Part shown: piece by piece, positions 1 through 5,229 of the stretch
Position numbering within the stretch: the stretch's first letter is position 1
How the letters are laid out: each line of letters opens with the position of its first letter
Origin: Bacteroidota bacterium
GTDB taxonomy: Bacteria; Bacteroidota; Bacteroidia; Flavobacteriales_F; PHOS-HE28
Assembly (NCBI GenBank): GCA_963169595.1
Contig: CAUJFM010000099.1
Span: 1-5,229 of the forward strand
Length of the DNA: 5,229 nt
Direction: 5' to 3'
The notes under the pieces: generated by a model
The model's database searches: none
The model's input: only the letters and a program-made list of their open reading frames with translations
Told to the model about the DNA's origin: nothing
Translations under genes and position numbers: made by a program

Positions 1-921
1 GGTGACAGCCTGGTGGTGACCCCGCTGAGCAACACCTCCTACACCGCCACGGTGACCGATGATTGTGGAACAACCTCGGTGGCCCAGTTCTTCGTGGAGC
101 TTACCCCGTTGCCACCGCTGGTCATGAACATCCTGGGGCCGAACATCCTCACGGAAGGTTGTGATGCGACCACGATCAACATCATCCGTCCGCAGGGTGT
201 GCCCGGCGATGTGCCCATCACGCTCAGCTTCGCGGGCGGCACCAACGGCACCGACTTCGACCTGCCCATCTCCGTCACCATCCCGGCCGATATCCTGAAC
301 GTACAGGTGCCCTTCCAGCCGCTGGAGGACGATACGGCCGATGATGGTGAGGTGATCACCGTGACCGGTACGTACACCGATCCCTGCGGACGCACGGTGA
401 GCGCGTCGGTGACCATCACCACCCTGGATGCACCGCCCATCCTGCTCCAGGCCTCGGATGTGCTGGTGGAATGCAGCAACGACTCCATCCCCATCTCGGT
501 GGTCGCCACTGGTGGTGTGGGCTCGTTGGAACTGCTCTGGTCCACGGGCGATGAAGGCTCGGTCACCTTCGTGCCCATCCTCGCCACCGGCATCTACACG
601 GTGACGGCCACCGATGATTGCGGCCGTACGGCCGCCGCGTCGGTCACCGTGATCGTGGACTGCGAAGTGATCATTCCCAACGTGTTCACGCCCAACAGCG
701 ACGGGGTGAACGATGTGTGGTTCATCGATGGCATCACCTATGCCAACAACACCCTGCGCATCTTCAACCGCTGGGGGCAGCTGGTGCGTGAGTTCAAGAA
801 CTACCGGAACACCTGGGATGGCGACGGCCTGCCCGATGGCACCTATTACTACGAGCTGATCGTGGAGCGCAAGAAGGAGCCCTACACGGGGCACGTGACC
901 ATCCTGCGCAGCGGCTGGTAG
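1..921 (+). CDS. Secreted adhesin-like protein with C-terminal T9SS type B sorting (gliding motility-associated) domain, 5' partial
   Basis: The frame is open from base 1, so the gene starts upstream; 306 codons are visible before the TAG at 919-921. The last ~80 residues (from about base 673) match the CHU_C/gliding-motility C-terminal family: IPNVFTPNSDGVND, then LRIFNRWGQLV, a Y.N.WDG element, LPDGTYYYEL and a final Y.GHVTILR. In Bacteroidota this domain directs export by the type IX secretion system, and such proteins are usually long surface or released adhesins or enzymes. Upstream, about bases 140-372 look Calx-beta-like (acidic EDDTADDGE stretch, GTDF...SVTIPA). Ig/PKD-like beta segments each end in a TD.CGRT.ASVT-type motif (near bases 54, 376 and 610). 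Cysteines in these motifs may form disulfides outside the cell. No catalytic domain is visible. The domain call is firm; the ligand or role is unknown because the N-terminal part is missing. Confidence 0.9.
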   Translation, partial: GDSLVVTPLSNTSYTATVTDDCGTTSVAQFFVELTPLPPLVMNILGPNILTEGCDATTINIIRPQGVPGDVPITLSFAGGTNGTDFDLPISVTIPADILNVQVPFQPLEDDTADDGEVITVTGTYTDPCGRTVSASVTITTLDAPPILLQASDVLVECSNDSIPISVVATGGVGSLELLWSTGDEGSVTFVPILATGIYTVTATDDCGRTAAASVTVIVDCEVIIPNVFTPNSDGVNDVWFIDGITYANNTLRIFNRWGQLVREFKNYRNTWDGDGLPDGTYYYELIVERKKEPYTGHVTILRSGW

Positions 922-930
922 GAGGCGCGA

Positions 931-2454
931 TCACATCAACAGGGAAGAGCCCGTCATCTCGGCGGGCTTTTCCATGTCCATCAGTTGTAGAATGGTGGGG
1001 GCCACGTCGGCCAGGATGCCGTCCCGCACCTTCAACGGCCGGTCGTCCAGCACGATCACTGGTACCGGATTGGTGCTGTGGGCGGTGTTCGGCGAACCAT
1101 CCGGGTTCAGGGCCTTGTCGGCATTGCCGTGGTCCGCGATGATGACGAAGGAGTAGCCGTTGCGGCGTCCACATTCCACCACCTGCTGCGTGCAGCGGTC
1201 GGTGGTCTCCACGGCTTTCACGACGGCCTCGAACACACCGGTATGGCCCACCATGTCGGGGTTGGCGAAGTTGAGCACCACCAGGTCCACCAGGCCCTTG
1301 TCGAGCTCGGTGCAGATGGCATCCGTGATGCCCTGTGCGCTCATCTCCGGCTGCAGGTCGTAGGTGGCCACCTTGGGCGATGGCAGCATGATGCGGCTTT
1401 CGCCCTCAAAGGGCTTCTCACGGCCACCGCTGAAGAAGAAGGTGACGTGCGGGTACTTCTCGGTCTCGGCGATGCGGATCTGGGTGCGGCCCGCCTTGGC
1501 GACCACCTCGCCCAGCGTCATGGGCAGGTCGTCCTTGCGGAAGATCACCTGCACGTCGCGGTACGTGGGGTCGTATTCGGTCATGGTCACATAATGCAGG
1601 GCCAGCGGGGACATGCCCTGTTCGGGGAAGGCCTGCTGCGTCAGGGCCTGTGTGATCTCGCGGCAGCGGTCGGTGCGGAAGTTGAAGCAGATCACCACAT
1701 CGCCGTCCCGGATGGTGGCCAGCGGTGCCCCGTCCGGACCGGTGACCACGAACGGCTCGATGAACTCGTCCGTGCGCCCTTCGGCATAGCTGCGGTCGAA
1801 GGCCTCGAGCGGCCCGTTGATCGGGGTGCCCCGGCCGTGCACGAGCAGTTCATAGGCCTTGGCGATGCGCTCCCAGCGCTTGTCGCGGTCCATGGAATAA
1901 TAGCGTCCCACCACGCTGGCCACCGTCACCGGCAGGCCCTTCACCTGTTCCAGGAACCGCTGCATATAGCCTTTGCCACTGCGCGGGTCGGCATCGCGAC
2001 CGTCCGTGAACGCATGCACGAAGACTTGGTCCACGCCTTGGTCCGCGGCCATCCGGCAAAGCGCTTCGGCATGGGTGCGCATGGCATGCACACCGCCGTC
2101 GGACAGAAGCCCCATAAGGTGCAGGCGCGCTCCGGGTCGCTTGGCGGCCTCGAAACAGGCACGCAGGGTGGGGTCGGTCGCCAGGCTGCCATCGGCCACG
2201 GCCCGGTCGATGCGCATCAGGTCCTGATACACCACGCGGCCCGCGCCGATGTTGAGGTGCCCCACCTCGCTGTTGCCCATCTGGCCGGGCGGCAGGCCCA
2301 CATGCTCCCCATCGGTAAGCAGGGTGGCATGGGGTGCGGTGGCGAGCAGCCTATCAATGAACGGGGTGTTGGCGTTGGCGATGGCGTCGGTGCGGTCACC
2401 GGCGCCAATGCCCCAACCGTCCATGACGATGAGGACCACTTTATGTGCAGGCAT
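931..2454 (-). CDS. gpmI: 2,3-bisphosphoglycerate-independent phosphoglycerate mutase
   Basis: This enzyme interconverts 3- and 2-phosphoglycerate in glycolysis/gluconeogenesis in the cytosol, using two divalent metals (usually Mn) and a phosphoserine intermediate. The 507 residues match the usual ~510 of the family. Visible signatures are the metal-binding DGWG (D12), catalytic serine S62 in GQMGNSEVGHLNIGAGR, H123 and HAFTDGRD (147-154) for substrate binding, GRYYSMDRD (183-191), FNFRTDR (257-263), EKYPHVT (332-338), NPDMVGHTG (398-406), DHGN (441-444) and H459 in TAHSTNPVP. All expected metal and catalytic residues are present, so it should be active. The start is the ATG at 2454-2452, which shares its A with the last base of the upstream kinase TGA (TGATG). 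There is no Shine-Dalgarno; coupling to the kinase and a -7-like box at 2484-2477 may both supply expression. The stop lies 9 bases from that of the convergent gene. Confidence 0.97.
   Translation of the reverse strand: MPAHKVVLIVMDGWGIGAGDRTDAIANANTPFIDRLLATAPHATLLTDGEHVGLPPGQMGNSEVGHLNIGAGRVVYQDLMRIDRAVADGSLATDPTLRACFEAAKRPGARLHLMGLLSDGGVHAMRTHAEALCRMAADQGVDQVFVHAFTDGRDADPRSGKGYMQRFLEQVKGLPVTVASVVGRYYSMDRDKRWERIAKAYELLVHGRGTPINGPLEAFDRSYAEGRTDEFIEPFVVTGPDGAPLATIRDGDVVICFNFRTDRCREITQALTQQAFPEQGMSPLALHYVTMTEYDPTYRDVQVIFRKDDLPMTLGEVVAKAGRTQIRIAETEKYPHVTFFFSGGREKPFEGESRIMLPSPKVATYDLQPEMSAQGITDAICTELDKGLVDLVVLNFANPDMVGHTGVFEAVVKAVETTDRCTQQVVECGRRNGYSFVIIADHGNADKALNPDGSPNTAHSTNPVPVIVLDDRPLKVRDGILADVAPTILQLMDMEKPAEMTGSSLLM
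945..971 (+). terminator. Rho-independent-type terminator for the type B sorting-domain gene, inside the 3' end of gpmI
   Basis: Bases 945-953 (AAGAGCCCG) pair with 963-971 (CGGGCTTTT) to give a 9-bp stem with one G-T wobble and a 9-base loop, and the stem's 3' arm ends in TTTT. It starts 23 bases after the TAG of the plus-strand gene. The hairpin lies within the last codons of the convergent gpmI gene, so the same bases serve as coding sequence on the minus strand. In the minus direction the run after the stem is only partly T-rich (CTCTTCCC), so any termination there would be weaker. Confidence 0.6.
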
Positions 2455-3407
2455 CAGCGGTTGGGAAAGGAGGCCGCAAAGATAGCCCCCTGCGGAGCCC
2501 GCTGCTTGACGGTGATGTTGCCGCCGAGCTGGCGCACCAGCCGCTCCACGATGTACAGTCCGAGCCCGGTGCCCTTGGCATTCCGCGTCTCTTCGGTGCC
2601 GGCCCGGTAGAACTTCTCGAAGATGCGCTGCCGGTCCTCCTCGGGGATGCCGGGCCCCTCATCGGCCACGGTGAGGCGCCAGCCATCCTGGCCCGCGACC
2701 ACGGTCACGTCGATGGTGGTGCCGGCGGGCGCATACTTGGCCGCGTTCTCGAGCAGGTTGTCCACGATGCTGCGCAGGGCCTGCGGGTCCACCTGCACCA
2801 GCAGCTCACCGGGTCCTTCGAGCTTCAGGGTGTGGTGAGGGGCCAGTTGGGTGCGCGCACGTTCCACCGATCGGTGGAGCAGGTCCATGATGTCGGTGCG
2901 CACGGGATGCAGCTCCAATCCACCTTCGTCGGCCCGGGTGGCCATCAGCACCTTGTCCGTCAGGTGGGCCAGGCGGTCCGCTTCATCCACGGCCTGGGTG
3001 CGCAGCAGTTCGCGCTGTTCGGTGGTGAGGCCCGGCCGGGCCAGGGTCTGCAATTGCAGTTTGATGGCCGCGATGGGGGTTCGCAGCTCATGGGTCACGG
3101 CGAGCAGGAAGTTCTGCTGGGTGCGGGCCAGGGCCAGGTCGCGGCGGATGGCGCGGAAGGTCAGATAGAGCACGGTCAGCAGCAGCAACAGCAGCACACT
3201 GCCCTCGCCCAGGATCATGCGTGTGCCGCGCGCGGTGTCGATCGGCCGGTCGGGTCCGAACCCCAGGGCCTGCAGGCTCAGCGCCAGCTCGGCGGCCTCG
3301 CGGTCCTTGCGGAGCAGCAGCACGGTCCACCACAGGAACTGCAGCACGATGTACAGCGCCAGCAGGCCGAACAGCAGCAAGGTCCTGCGGTGAGAGCGCC
3401 GTCCCAT
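2454..3407 (-). CDS. Membrane sensor histidine kinase (HisKA/HATPase type), no partner regulator in the window
   Basis: This 317-residue inner-membrane sensor kinase would phosphorylate itself on a histidine and pass the phosphate to a response regulator. An arginine/lysine-poor hydrophobic helix at residues ~9-32 and a second at ~68-85 flank a short ~35-residue external segment. There is no clear HAMP or PAS domain. The HisKA H-box is THELRTP with phospho-acceptor H106. The ATPase domain has the N-box NLLENAAKY (217-225), G1 DEGPG (249-253), F-box FEKF (263-266) and G2 GTGLGL (279-284), so all catalytic boxes are intact. The frame is open further upstream to 3683, but those codons are antisense to the HD gene. 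The ATG at 3407 directly precedes a basic MGRRSHRR end and the first helix, and follows a good -7 box. The stop overlaps the gpmI start by one base. The signal sensed and the cognate regulator cannot be told from the sequence. Confidence 0.93.
   Translation of the reverse strand: MGRRSHRRTLLLFGLLALYIVLQFLWWTVLLLRKDREAAELALSLQALGFGPDRPIDTARGTRMILGEGSVLLLLLLTVLYLTFRAIRRDLALARTQQNFLLAVTHELRTPIAAIKLQLQTLARPGLTTEQRELLRTQAVDEADRLAHLTDKVLMATRADEGGLELHPVRTDIMDLLHRSVERARTQLAPHHTLKLEGPGELLVQVDPQALRSIVDNLLENAAKYAPAGTTIDVTVVAGQDGWRLTVADEGPGIPEEDRQRIFEKFYRAGTEETRNAKGTGLGLYIVERLVRQLGGNITVKQRAPQGAIFAASFPNR
2477..2484 (-). promoter_or_regulatory. Bacteroidota-type -7 box (TATCTTTG) upstream of gpmI, inside the kinase gene
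   Basis: The minus strand reads TATCTTTG, a full match to the Bacteroidota consensus TAnnTTTG. It lies 22 bases before the gpmI ATG and within the last codons of the histidine kinase. Transcription would start about 5 bases downstream, giving a leader of about 19 bases. I see no TTG-type -33 element at the usual distance. The 14 bases around it (2472-2485) are identical to those at 4205-4218 before tRNA-Phe. This supports a promoter but does not prove one. Confidence 0.5.
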
Positions 3408-3411
3408 GCCC

Positions 3412-3419
3412 CAAAGGTA
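3412..3419 (-). promoter_or_regulatory. Bacteroidota-type -7 box (TACCTTTG) for the histidine kinase; likely leaderless start
   Basis: The minus strand reads TACCTTTG, a full match to TAnnTTTG, and only four bases (GGGC) separate it from the kinase ATG. A TTG lies 16 bases upstream of it, somewhat closer than the usual -33 spacing. With transcription starting a few bases after the box, the mRNA would begin at or within a couple of bases of the ATG. Confidence 0.6.
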
Positions 3420-3451
3420 GACCGGCGGCCATGCACAACTGGACGATGACG

Positions 3452-3459
3452 TATCTTGG
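3452..3459 (+). promoter_or_regulatory. Possible -7 box (TATCTTGG) for the HD-domain gene
   Basis: TATCTTGG differs from TAnnTTTG at one of the six fixed positions and lies 15 bases before the ATG at 3475. No -33 TTG is evident. It is the best candidate in the 67-base divergent spacer, facing the kinase box 32 bases away. Confidence 0.35.
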
Positions 3460-3474
3460 ACCGCTCCGCTGATC

Positions 3475-4065
3475 ATGGATGCTCTAGGTGCGAAAGCGTA
3501 TATCCTCGAACGTCTGAGGACCGAGCTCCCCAAGGAACGCACGTACCACAGCCTGGGACACACGCTGGACGTGTATGCCAGTGCCATCGACATTGCCGAA
3601 CAGGAGGGCATCAGCGGGGAGGACCTCGTGCTGTTGAAGACCGCGGCCCTGTACCATGATTGCGGCTTCATCATGCACGGCATCGATCATGAGGAGCATG
3701 GATGCACGGTGGTGCGGGAGCAGCTGCCCCGTTTCGGGTACAGTGCGGTGCAGGTGCGGCGGATCTGCGACATGATCATGGCCACGCGCATCCCCCAGGC
3801 TCCGCGCAACAAGCTGTCGCGCATCCTGTGCGATGCGGACCTGGACTACCTGGGCCGTGGTGACTTCGAGGTGATCGGGGCCACCCTGTTCGCCGAGATG
3901 CGCACCTTCGGGGTGCTGAAGACCGAGCGGGAATGGAACCAGCTGCAGGTCCGGTTCCTGGAACGCCACACCTATTTCACCAGCACCAACAAGCGGTTGC
4001 GCGAGCCGGTGAAGCAGGCCCACCTGGCCGCCCTGCGGACCTGGCTGGTGGAACACCCCGAATGA
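3475..4065 (+). CDS. HD-domain metal-dependent phosphohydrolase family protein
   Basis: This 196-residue soluble, all-helical HD-superfamily protein resembles the predicted metal-dependent phosphohydrolases with a Y-H-x-L-x-H-T opening. Candidate metal ligands are H25 and H29 in YHSLGHT, the HD pair H61-D62 in ALYHDCGF, H72/H75 in DHEEH, and D120/D122 in CDADLDYLGR (119-127). These motifs occur in the order expected for the family, so the metal site looks complete. The length is normal and there is no signal peptide or membrane helix. The substrate is unknown; relatives act on nucleotides or other phosphomonoesters, and a cyclic-di-GMP role is not supported because there is no HD-GYP motif. 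The ATG at 3475 is the first in frame and has no Shine-Dalgarno, as is common in this phylum. It appears monocistronic: divergent from the kinase and followed at once by a strong terminator. Confidence 0.88.
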   Translation: MDALGAKAYILERLRTELPKERTYHSLGHTLDVYASAIDIAEQEGISGEDLVLLKTAALYHDCGFIMHGIDHEEHGCTVVREQLPRFGYSAVQVRRICDMIMATRIPQAPRNKLSRILCDADLDYLGRGDFEVIGATLFAEMRTFGVLKTEREWNQLQVRFLERHTYFTSTNKRLREPVKQAHLAALRTWLVEHPE

Positions 4066-4091
4066 AAAAGCCCTCCGTGAGGAGGGCTTTT
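4066..4091. terminator. Bidirectional intrinsic terminator between the HD gene and tRNA-Phe
   Basis: AAAAGCCCTCC (4066-4076) pairs perfectly with GGAGGGCTTTT (4081-4091) around a GTGA loop, an 11-bp stem with T tracts on both strands. It starts directly after the HD gene TGA (4063-4065) and lies 3 bases beyond the 3' end of the minus-strand tRNA. It can therefore end both converging transcripts. Confidence 0.92.
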
Positions 4092-4094
4092 CTG

Positions 4095-4167
4095 TGGTGC
4101 CTCCCAGGATCGAACTGGGGACACACGGATTTTCAATCCGTTGCTCTACCAGCTGAGCTAAGGCACC
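4095..4167 (-). tRNA. tRNA-Phe (anticodon GAA)
   Basis: The minus strand folds into a standard 73-base cloverleaf. The acceptor GGTGCCT pairs with AGGCACC, followed by discriminator A. The D arm is GCTC/GAGC with an 8-base loop containing GG. The anticodon stem ACGGA/TCCGT encloses TTGAAAA, so the anticodon is GAA (Phe). The variable region is 5 bases, and the T arm CCCAG/CTGGG encloses TTCGATC. The 3' CCA is not encoded (the DNA reads CAG after the discriminator) and must be added by the CCA-adding enzyme. It appears to be a single-gene unit, with a -7 box at 4217-4210 and a terminator 3 bases downstream. Confidence 0.98.
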
Positions 4168-4180
4168 GAACTTTGTCCGA

Positions 4181-4198
4181 CCGGTCGCTGGTGACCGG
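4181..4198. repeat. Inverted repeat in the tRNA-Phe leader / coaX upstream region
   Basis: CCGGTC (4181-4186) and GACCGG (4193-4198) form a perfect 6-bp inverted repeat around a 6-base spacer. It lies between the putative tRNA promoter and the mature tRNA 5' end, and also 36 bases upstream of coaX. It has no T tract, so it is not a classic terminator. It could be a leader hairpin near the tRNA processing site, a binding site, or chance in GC-rich DNA. Confidence 0.45.
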
Positions 4199-4209
4199 CT
4201 GACGGGCCG

Positions 4210-4217
4210 CAAAGATA
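4210..4217 (-). promoter_or_regulatory. Bacteroidota-type -7 box (TATCTTTG) for tRNA-Phe
   Basis: The minus strand reads TATCTTTG, a full match to TAnnTTTG, about 42 bases before the mature tRNA 5' end. The predicted leader of about 38 bases would be removed by RNase P. The extended context CTATCTTTGCGGCC is identical to the box before gpmI. No clear -33 TTG is seen. Confidence 0.6.
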
Positions 4218-4233
4218 GACAAGTACGCTTACC

Positions 4234-5004
4234 GTGCACACCACCCCTGATGTTCTTGTACTGGATGTGGGGAATACCCGCACCAAGGGAGGGCTTTTTC
4301 ACCGTGGTCGCCTGTACCGTCACGGGGTGATGCCGTCCGGCGATGCCGATGCCCTGGCACGTTTCCTGGCGGGGGCCACACCCGTACGCATCGTGCTTGG
4401 TTCCGTGGCCGCTCCCGATCCCGGGTGGGAGCACCACCTGCGCGGTCTGGCCCCATTGACGATCGTGACCGGCGGCTCTCCCGCCCCTGTGAAGAGCGCC
4501 TACCGCACACCCTTGACCCTGGGGGTGGACCGCCTGGCCAATGCCGCGGGCGCATGGCGGATGTTCCCGGGCAGGGCCGCACTGGCCATCGACCTGGGCA
4601 CCTGCATCACTTACGACCTGGTGGACGCGGCCGGGGTGTACCATGGAGGGGCCATCGCCCCCGGCCTCCGCATGCGGTTGAAGGCCATGAACAGCTACAG
4701 CGCACGCCTGCCGTTGTTGGAGCCGGTGGAGGCCCCGGAGCCTTGGGGCCAGGATACCTCCGCCTCCCTGGCCTCCGGCGCACAATTGGGTGTGCTCTTC
4801 GAGCTGAAGGGCTTCGTGGCCCAGGCGCGGCACGAATTCCCCGATGTGGCCGTTGTGCTCACGGGCGGAGATGCCCTGTGGTTCACCCGCGCTTTGAAAA
4901 GTGGCATCTTTGCGCACCCGTCCCTTACCCTTGAAGGCCTGTATGCGATACATGACCATCAGCGCGGTCTGCCTACTGATGGCAGCACCGCATGTGGAGC
5001 TTAA
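4234..5004 (+). CDS. coaX: Type III pantothenate kinase
   Basis: The enzyme phosphorylates pantothenate to 4'-phosphopantothenate with ATP, the first step of CoA synthesis, in the cytosol. It belongs to the ASKHA fold and characteristically needs a monovalent cation. The 256 residues match the family. Seen in order are phosphate-binding DVGNTRTKGG (11-20), YRTP (90-93), LGVDRLANA (96-104) with GVDR, the second phosphate motif DLGTCITYD (120-128) with D120, GGAIAPGLRMR (138-148) and TGGDA (210-214). All core motifs are intact. The start is the GTG at 4234: upstream in frame a TAG occurs at 4216-4218 and no ATG lies between, and the GTG directly precedes the first strand. No Shine-Dalgarno is present. 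The C-terminal ~15 residues extend past the usual GL..I end and are encoded in the stretch that overlaps the next gene. Confidence 0.96.
   Translation: MHTTPDVLVLDVGNTRTKGGLFHRGRLYRHGVMPSGDADALARFLAGATPVRIVLGSVAAPDPGWEHHLRGLAPLTIVTGGSPAPVKSAYRTPLTLGVDRLANAAGAWRMFPGRAALAIDLGTCITYDLVDAAGVYHGGAIAPGLRMRLKAMNSYSARLPLLEPVEAPEPWGQDTSASLASGAQLGVLFELKGFVAQARHEFPDVAVVLTGGDALWFTRALKSGIFAHPSLTLEGLYAIHDHQRGLPTDGSTACGA
4905..4912 (+). promoter_or_regulatory. Possible -7 box (CATCTTTG) inside coaX for the downstream exported protein gene
   Basis: CATCTTTG matches five of the six fixed positions of TAnnTTTG and is followed by CGC, like the TATCTTTGCG boxes before gpmI and tRNA-Phe. It lies 30 bases before the ATG at 4943, which would give a leader of about 25 bases. 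No -33 element is seen. It may also be a chance coding match. Confidence 0.25.
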
Positions 5005-5229
5005 GGCCCAAGGGCAGCAGGGCAGCGGCAACCCCTATTCCGCCTATGGGTTCGGCACCCTGCTCAATACCCCGCAGGTGGAGCAGGCCGCGATGGGAGG
5101 GGTAGGCATCGCATTGGCCGATGCCTATGGATTGAACATGGCCAACCCGGCCTCCTACCCGGCCTTGGTGCTGACCAATTTCCAAACGGCCGCCGCCATC
5201 CGCTTCCTCCGGTTCGATAGCGAGGACCG
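4943..5229 (+). CDS. Exported outer-membrane-type protein, 3' partial
   Basis: The frame is open from 4898 to the window end, overlapping coaX by 62 bases if the ATG at 4943 is used. That start gives MRYMTISAVCLLMAAPHV, a short signal peptide with a basic residue, a hydrophobic core and a likely cut at KA|QG, typical of Bacteroidota. The ATG at 4952 (MTIS...) lacks the arginine, and a GTG at 4901 would add 14 residues. The mature start has NPYSAYGFGTL, then AAMGGVGIALAD and NMANPASYPAL. This Y.S.YG.G...MGG.G.A....NPASY pattern is seen at the start of FadL/OmpP1-like or PorV-like beta-barrels of this phylum. From memory, coaX is followed by such a gene in many Bacteroidota, often with TPR and lptC genes beyond. 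The barrel itself is outside the window, so the class is inferred. Confidence 0.75.
   Translation, partial: MRYMTISAVCLLMAAPHVELKAQGQQGSGNPYSAYGFGTLLNTPQVEQAAMGGVGIALADAYGLNMANPASYPALVLTNFQTAAAIRFLRFDSED

Noticed and set aside
1078..2610. A 510-codon open frame on the plus strand across gpmI
   Set aside because: It lies wholly antisense to gpmI and the kinase end, whose motifs are unmistakable. Its composition (His, Gly, Val and Ala rich, no domain) is typical of an antisense frame in GC-rich DNA.
3180..3200. CAGCAG/AGCAAC short tandem repeat
   Set aside because: It is explained by consecutive leucine codons of the second membrane helix of the kinase; no longer repeat structure is present.
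2445..3449. A 334-codon plus-strand frame rich in glutamine, opposite the histidine kinase
   Set aside because: It is antisense to an intact kinase; the Gln runs are the complement of CTG leucine codons in the kinase membrane helix near 3180-3200. It is not a real low-complexity protein.
3408..3683. Upstream in-frame extension of the histidine kinase by 92 codons
   Set aside because: The added part is antisense to the HD gene, has no domain, and would place the -7 box inside the gene. The ATG at 3407 gives a normal basic end followed by a membrane helix.
4168..4175. GAACTTTG as a -7 box for coaX on the plus strand
   Set aside because: It matches five of six fixed positions but abuts the tRNA gene and has a 24-base gap to the only upstream TTG, which is inside the tRNA. 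Too weak to list as a feature.
3484..5031. A 515-codon minus-strand frame across the HD gene, tRNA and coaX
   Set aside because: It runs through a tRNA gene and a strong terminator and is antisense to two well-recognised genes.

Overview
The window reads as an ordinary core-genome segment of a GC-rich member of the Bacteroidota, probably Flavobacteriales-like. The lineage call rests on four things. The first protein ends in a gliding-motility/T9SS type B C-terminal domain. Several -7 boxes match the Bacteroidota consensus TAnnTTTG. Shine-Dalgarno sequences are absent before every start. The coaX-outer-membrane-protein gene order also fits. The species cannot be named from this sequence. No CRISPR array, insertion sequence, phage gene, toxin-antitoxin pair or defence system is visible.

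Layout. Positions 1-921 (+) hold the 3' end of a large secreted, adhesin-like protein with a Calx-beta-like region, Ig/PKD-like repeats and a T9SS type B sorting domain. It converges, with a 9-base gap, on a minus-strand pair: a short two-transmembrane sensor histidine kinase (3407 down to 2454), then cofactor-independent phosphoglycerate mutase gpmI (2454 down to 931). The two are joined by a one-base TGATG stop/start overlap. A 67-base divergent spacer separates the kinase from an HD-domain phosphohydrolase (3475-4065, +), which ends in a strong bidirectional terminator. A minus-strand tRNA-Phe(GAA) (4167 down to 4095) converges on that terminator. A 66-base divergent spacer then leads to coaX, type III pantothenate kinase (4234-5004, +). 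The coaX 3' end overlaps the start of an exported outer-membrane-type protein that runs off the window (about 4943 to beyond 5229).

Function. GpmI serves glycolysis and gluconeogenesis, CoaX starts CoA synthesis, and tRNA-Phe serves translation. The kinase has no response regulator beside it in this window. The HD protein is probably a small-molecule phosphohydrolase of unknown substrate. The two partial genes at the edges encode envelope or secreted proteins. There is no gene-free stretch over 300 bases.

The most informative non-coding signal is a set of matched promoter-like boxes. CTATCTTTGCGGCC occurs twice on the minus strand, before gpmI and before tRNA-Phe. A close variant lies immediately before the kinase ATG, implying a leaderless or nearly leaderless kinase mRNA. 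I see no convincing undescribed system; the findings are modest regulatory and architectural points.
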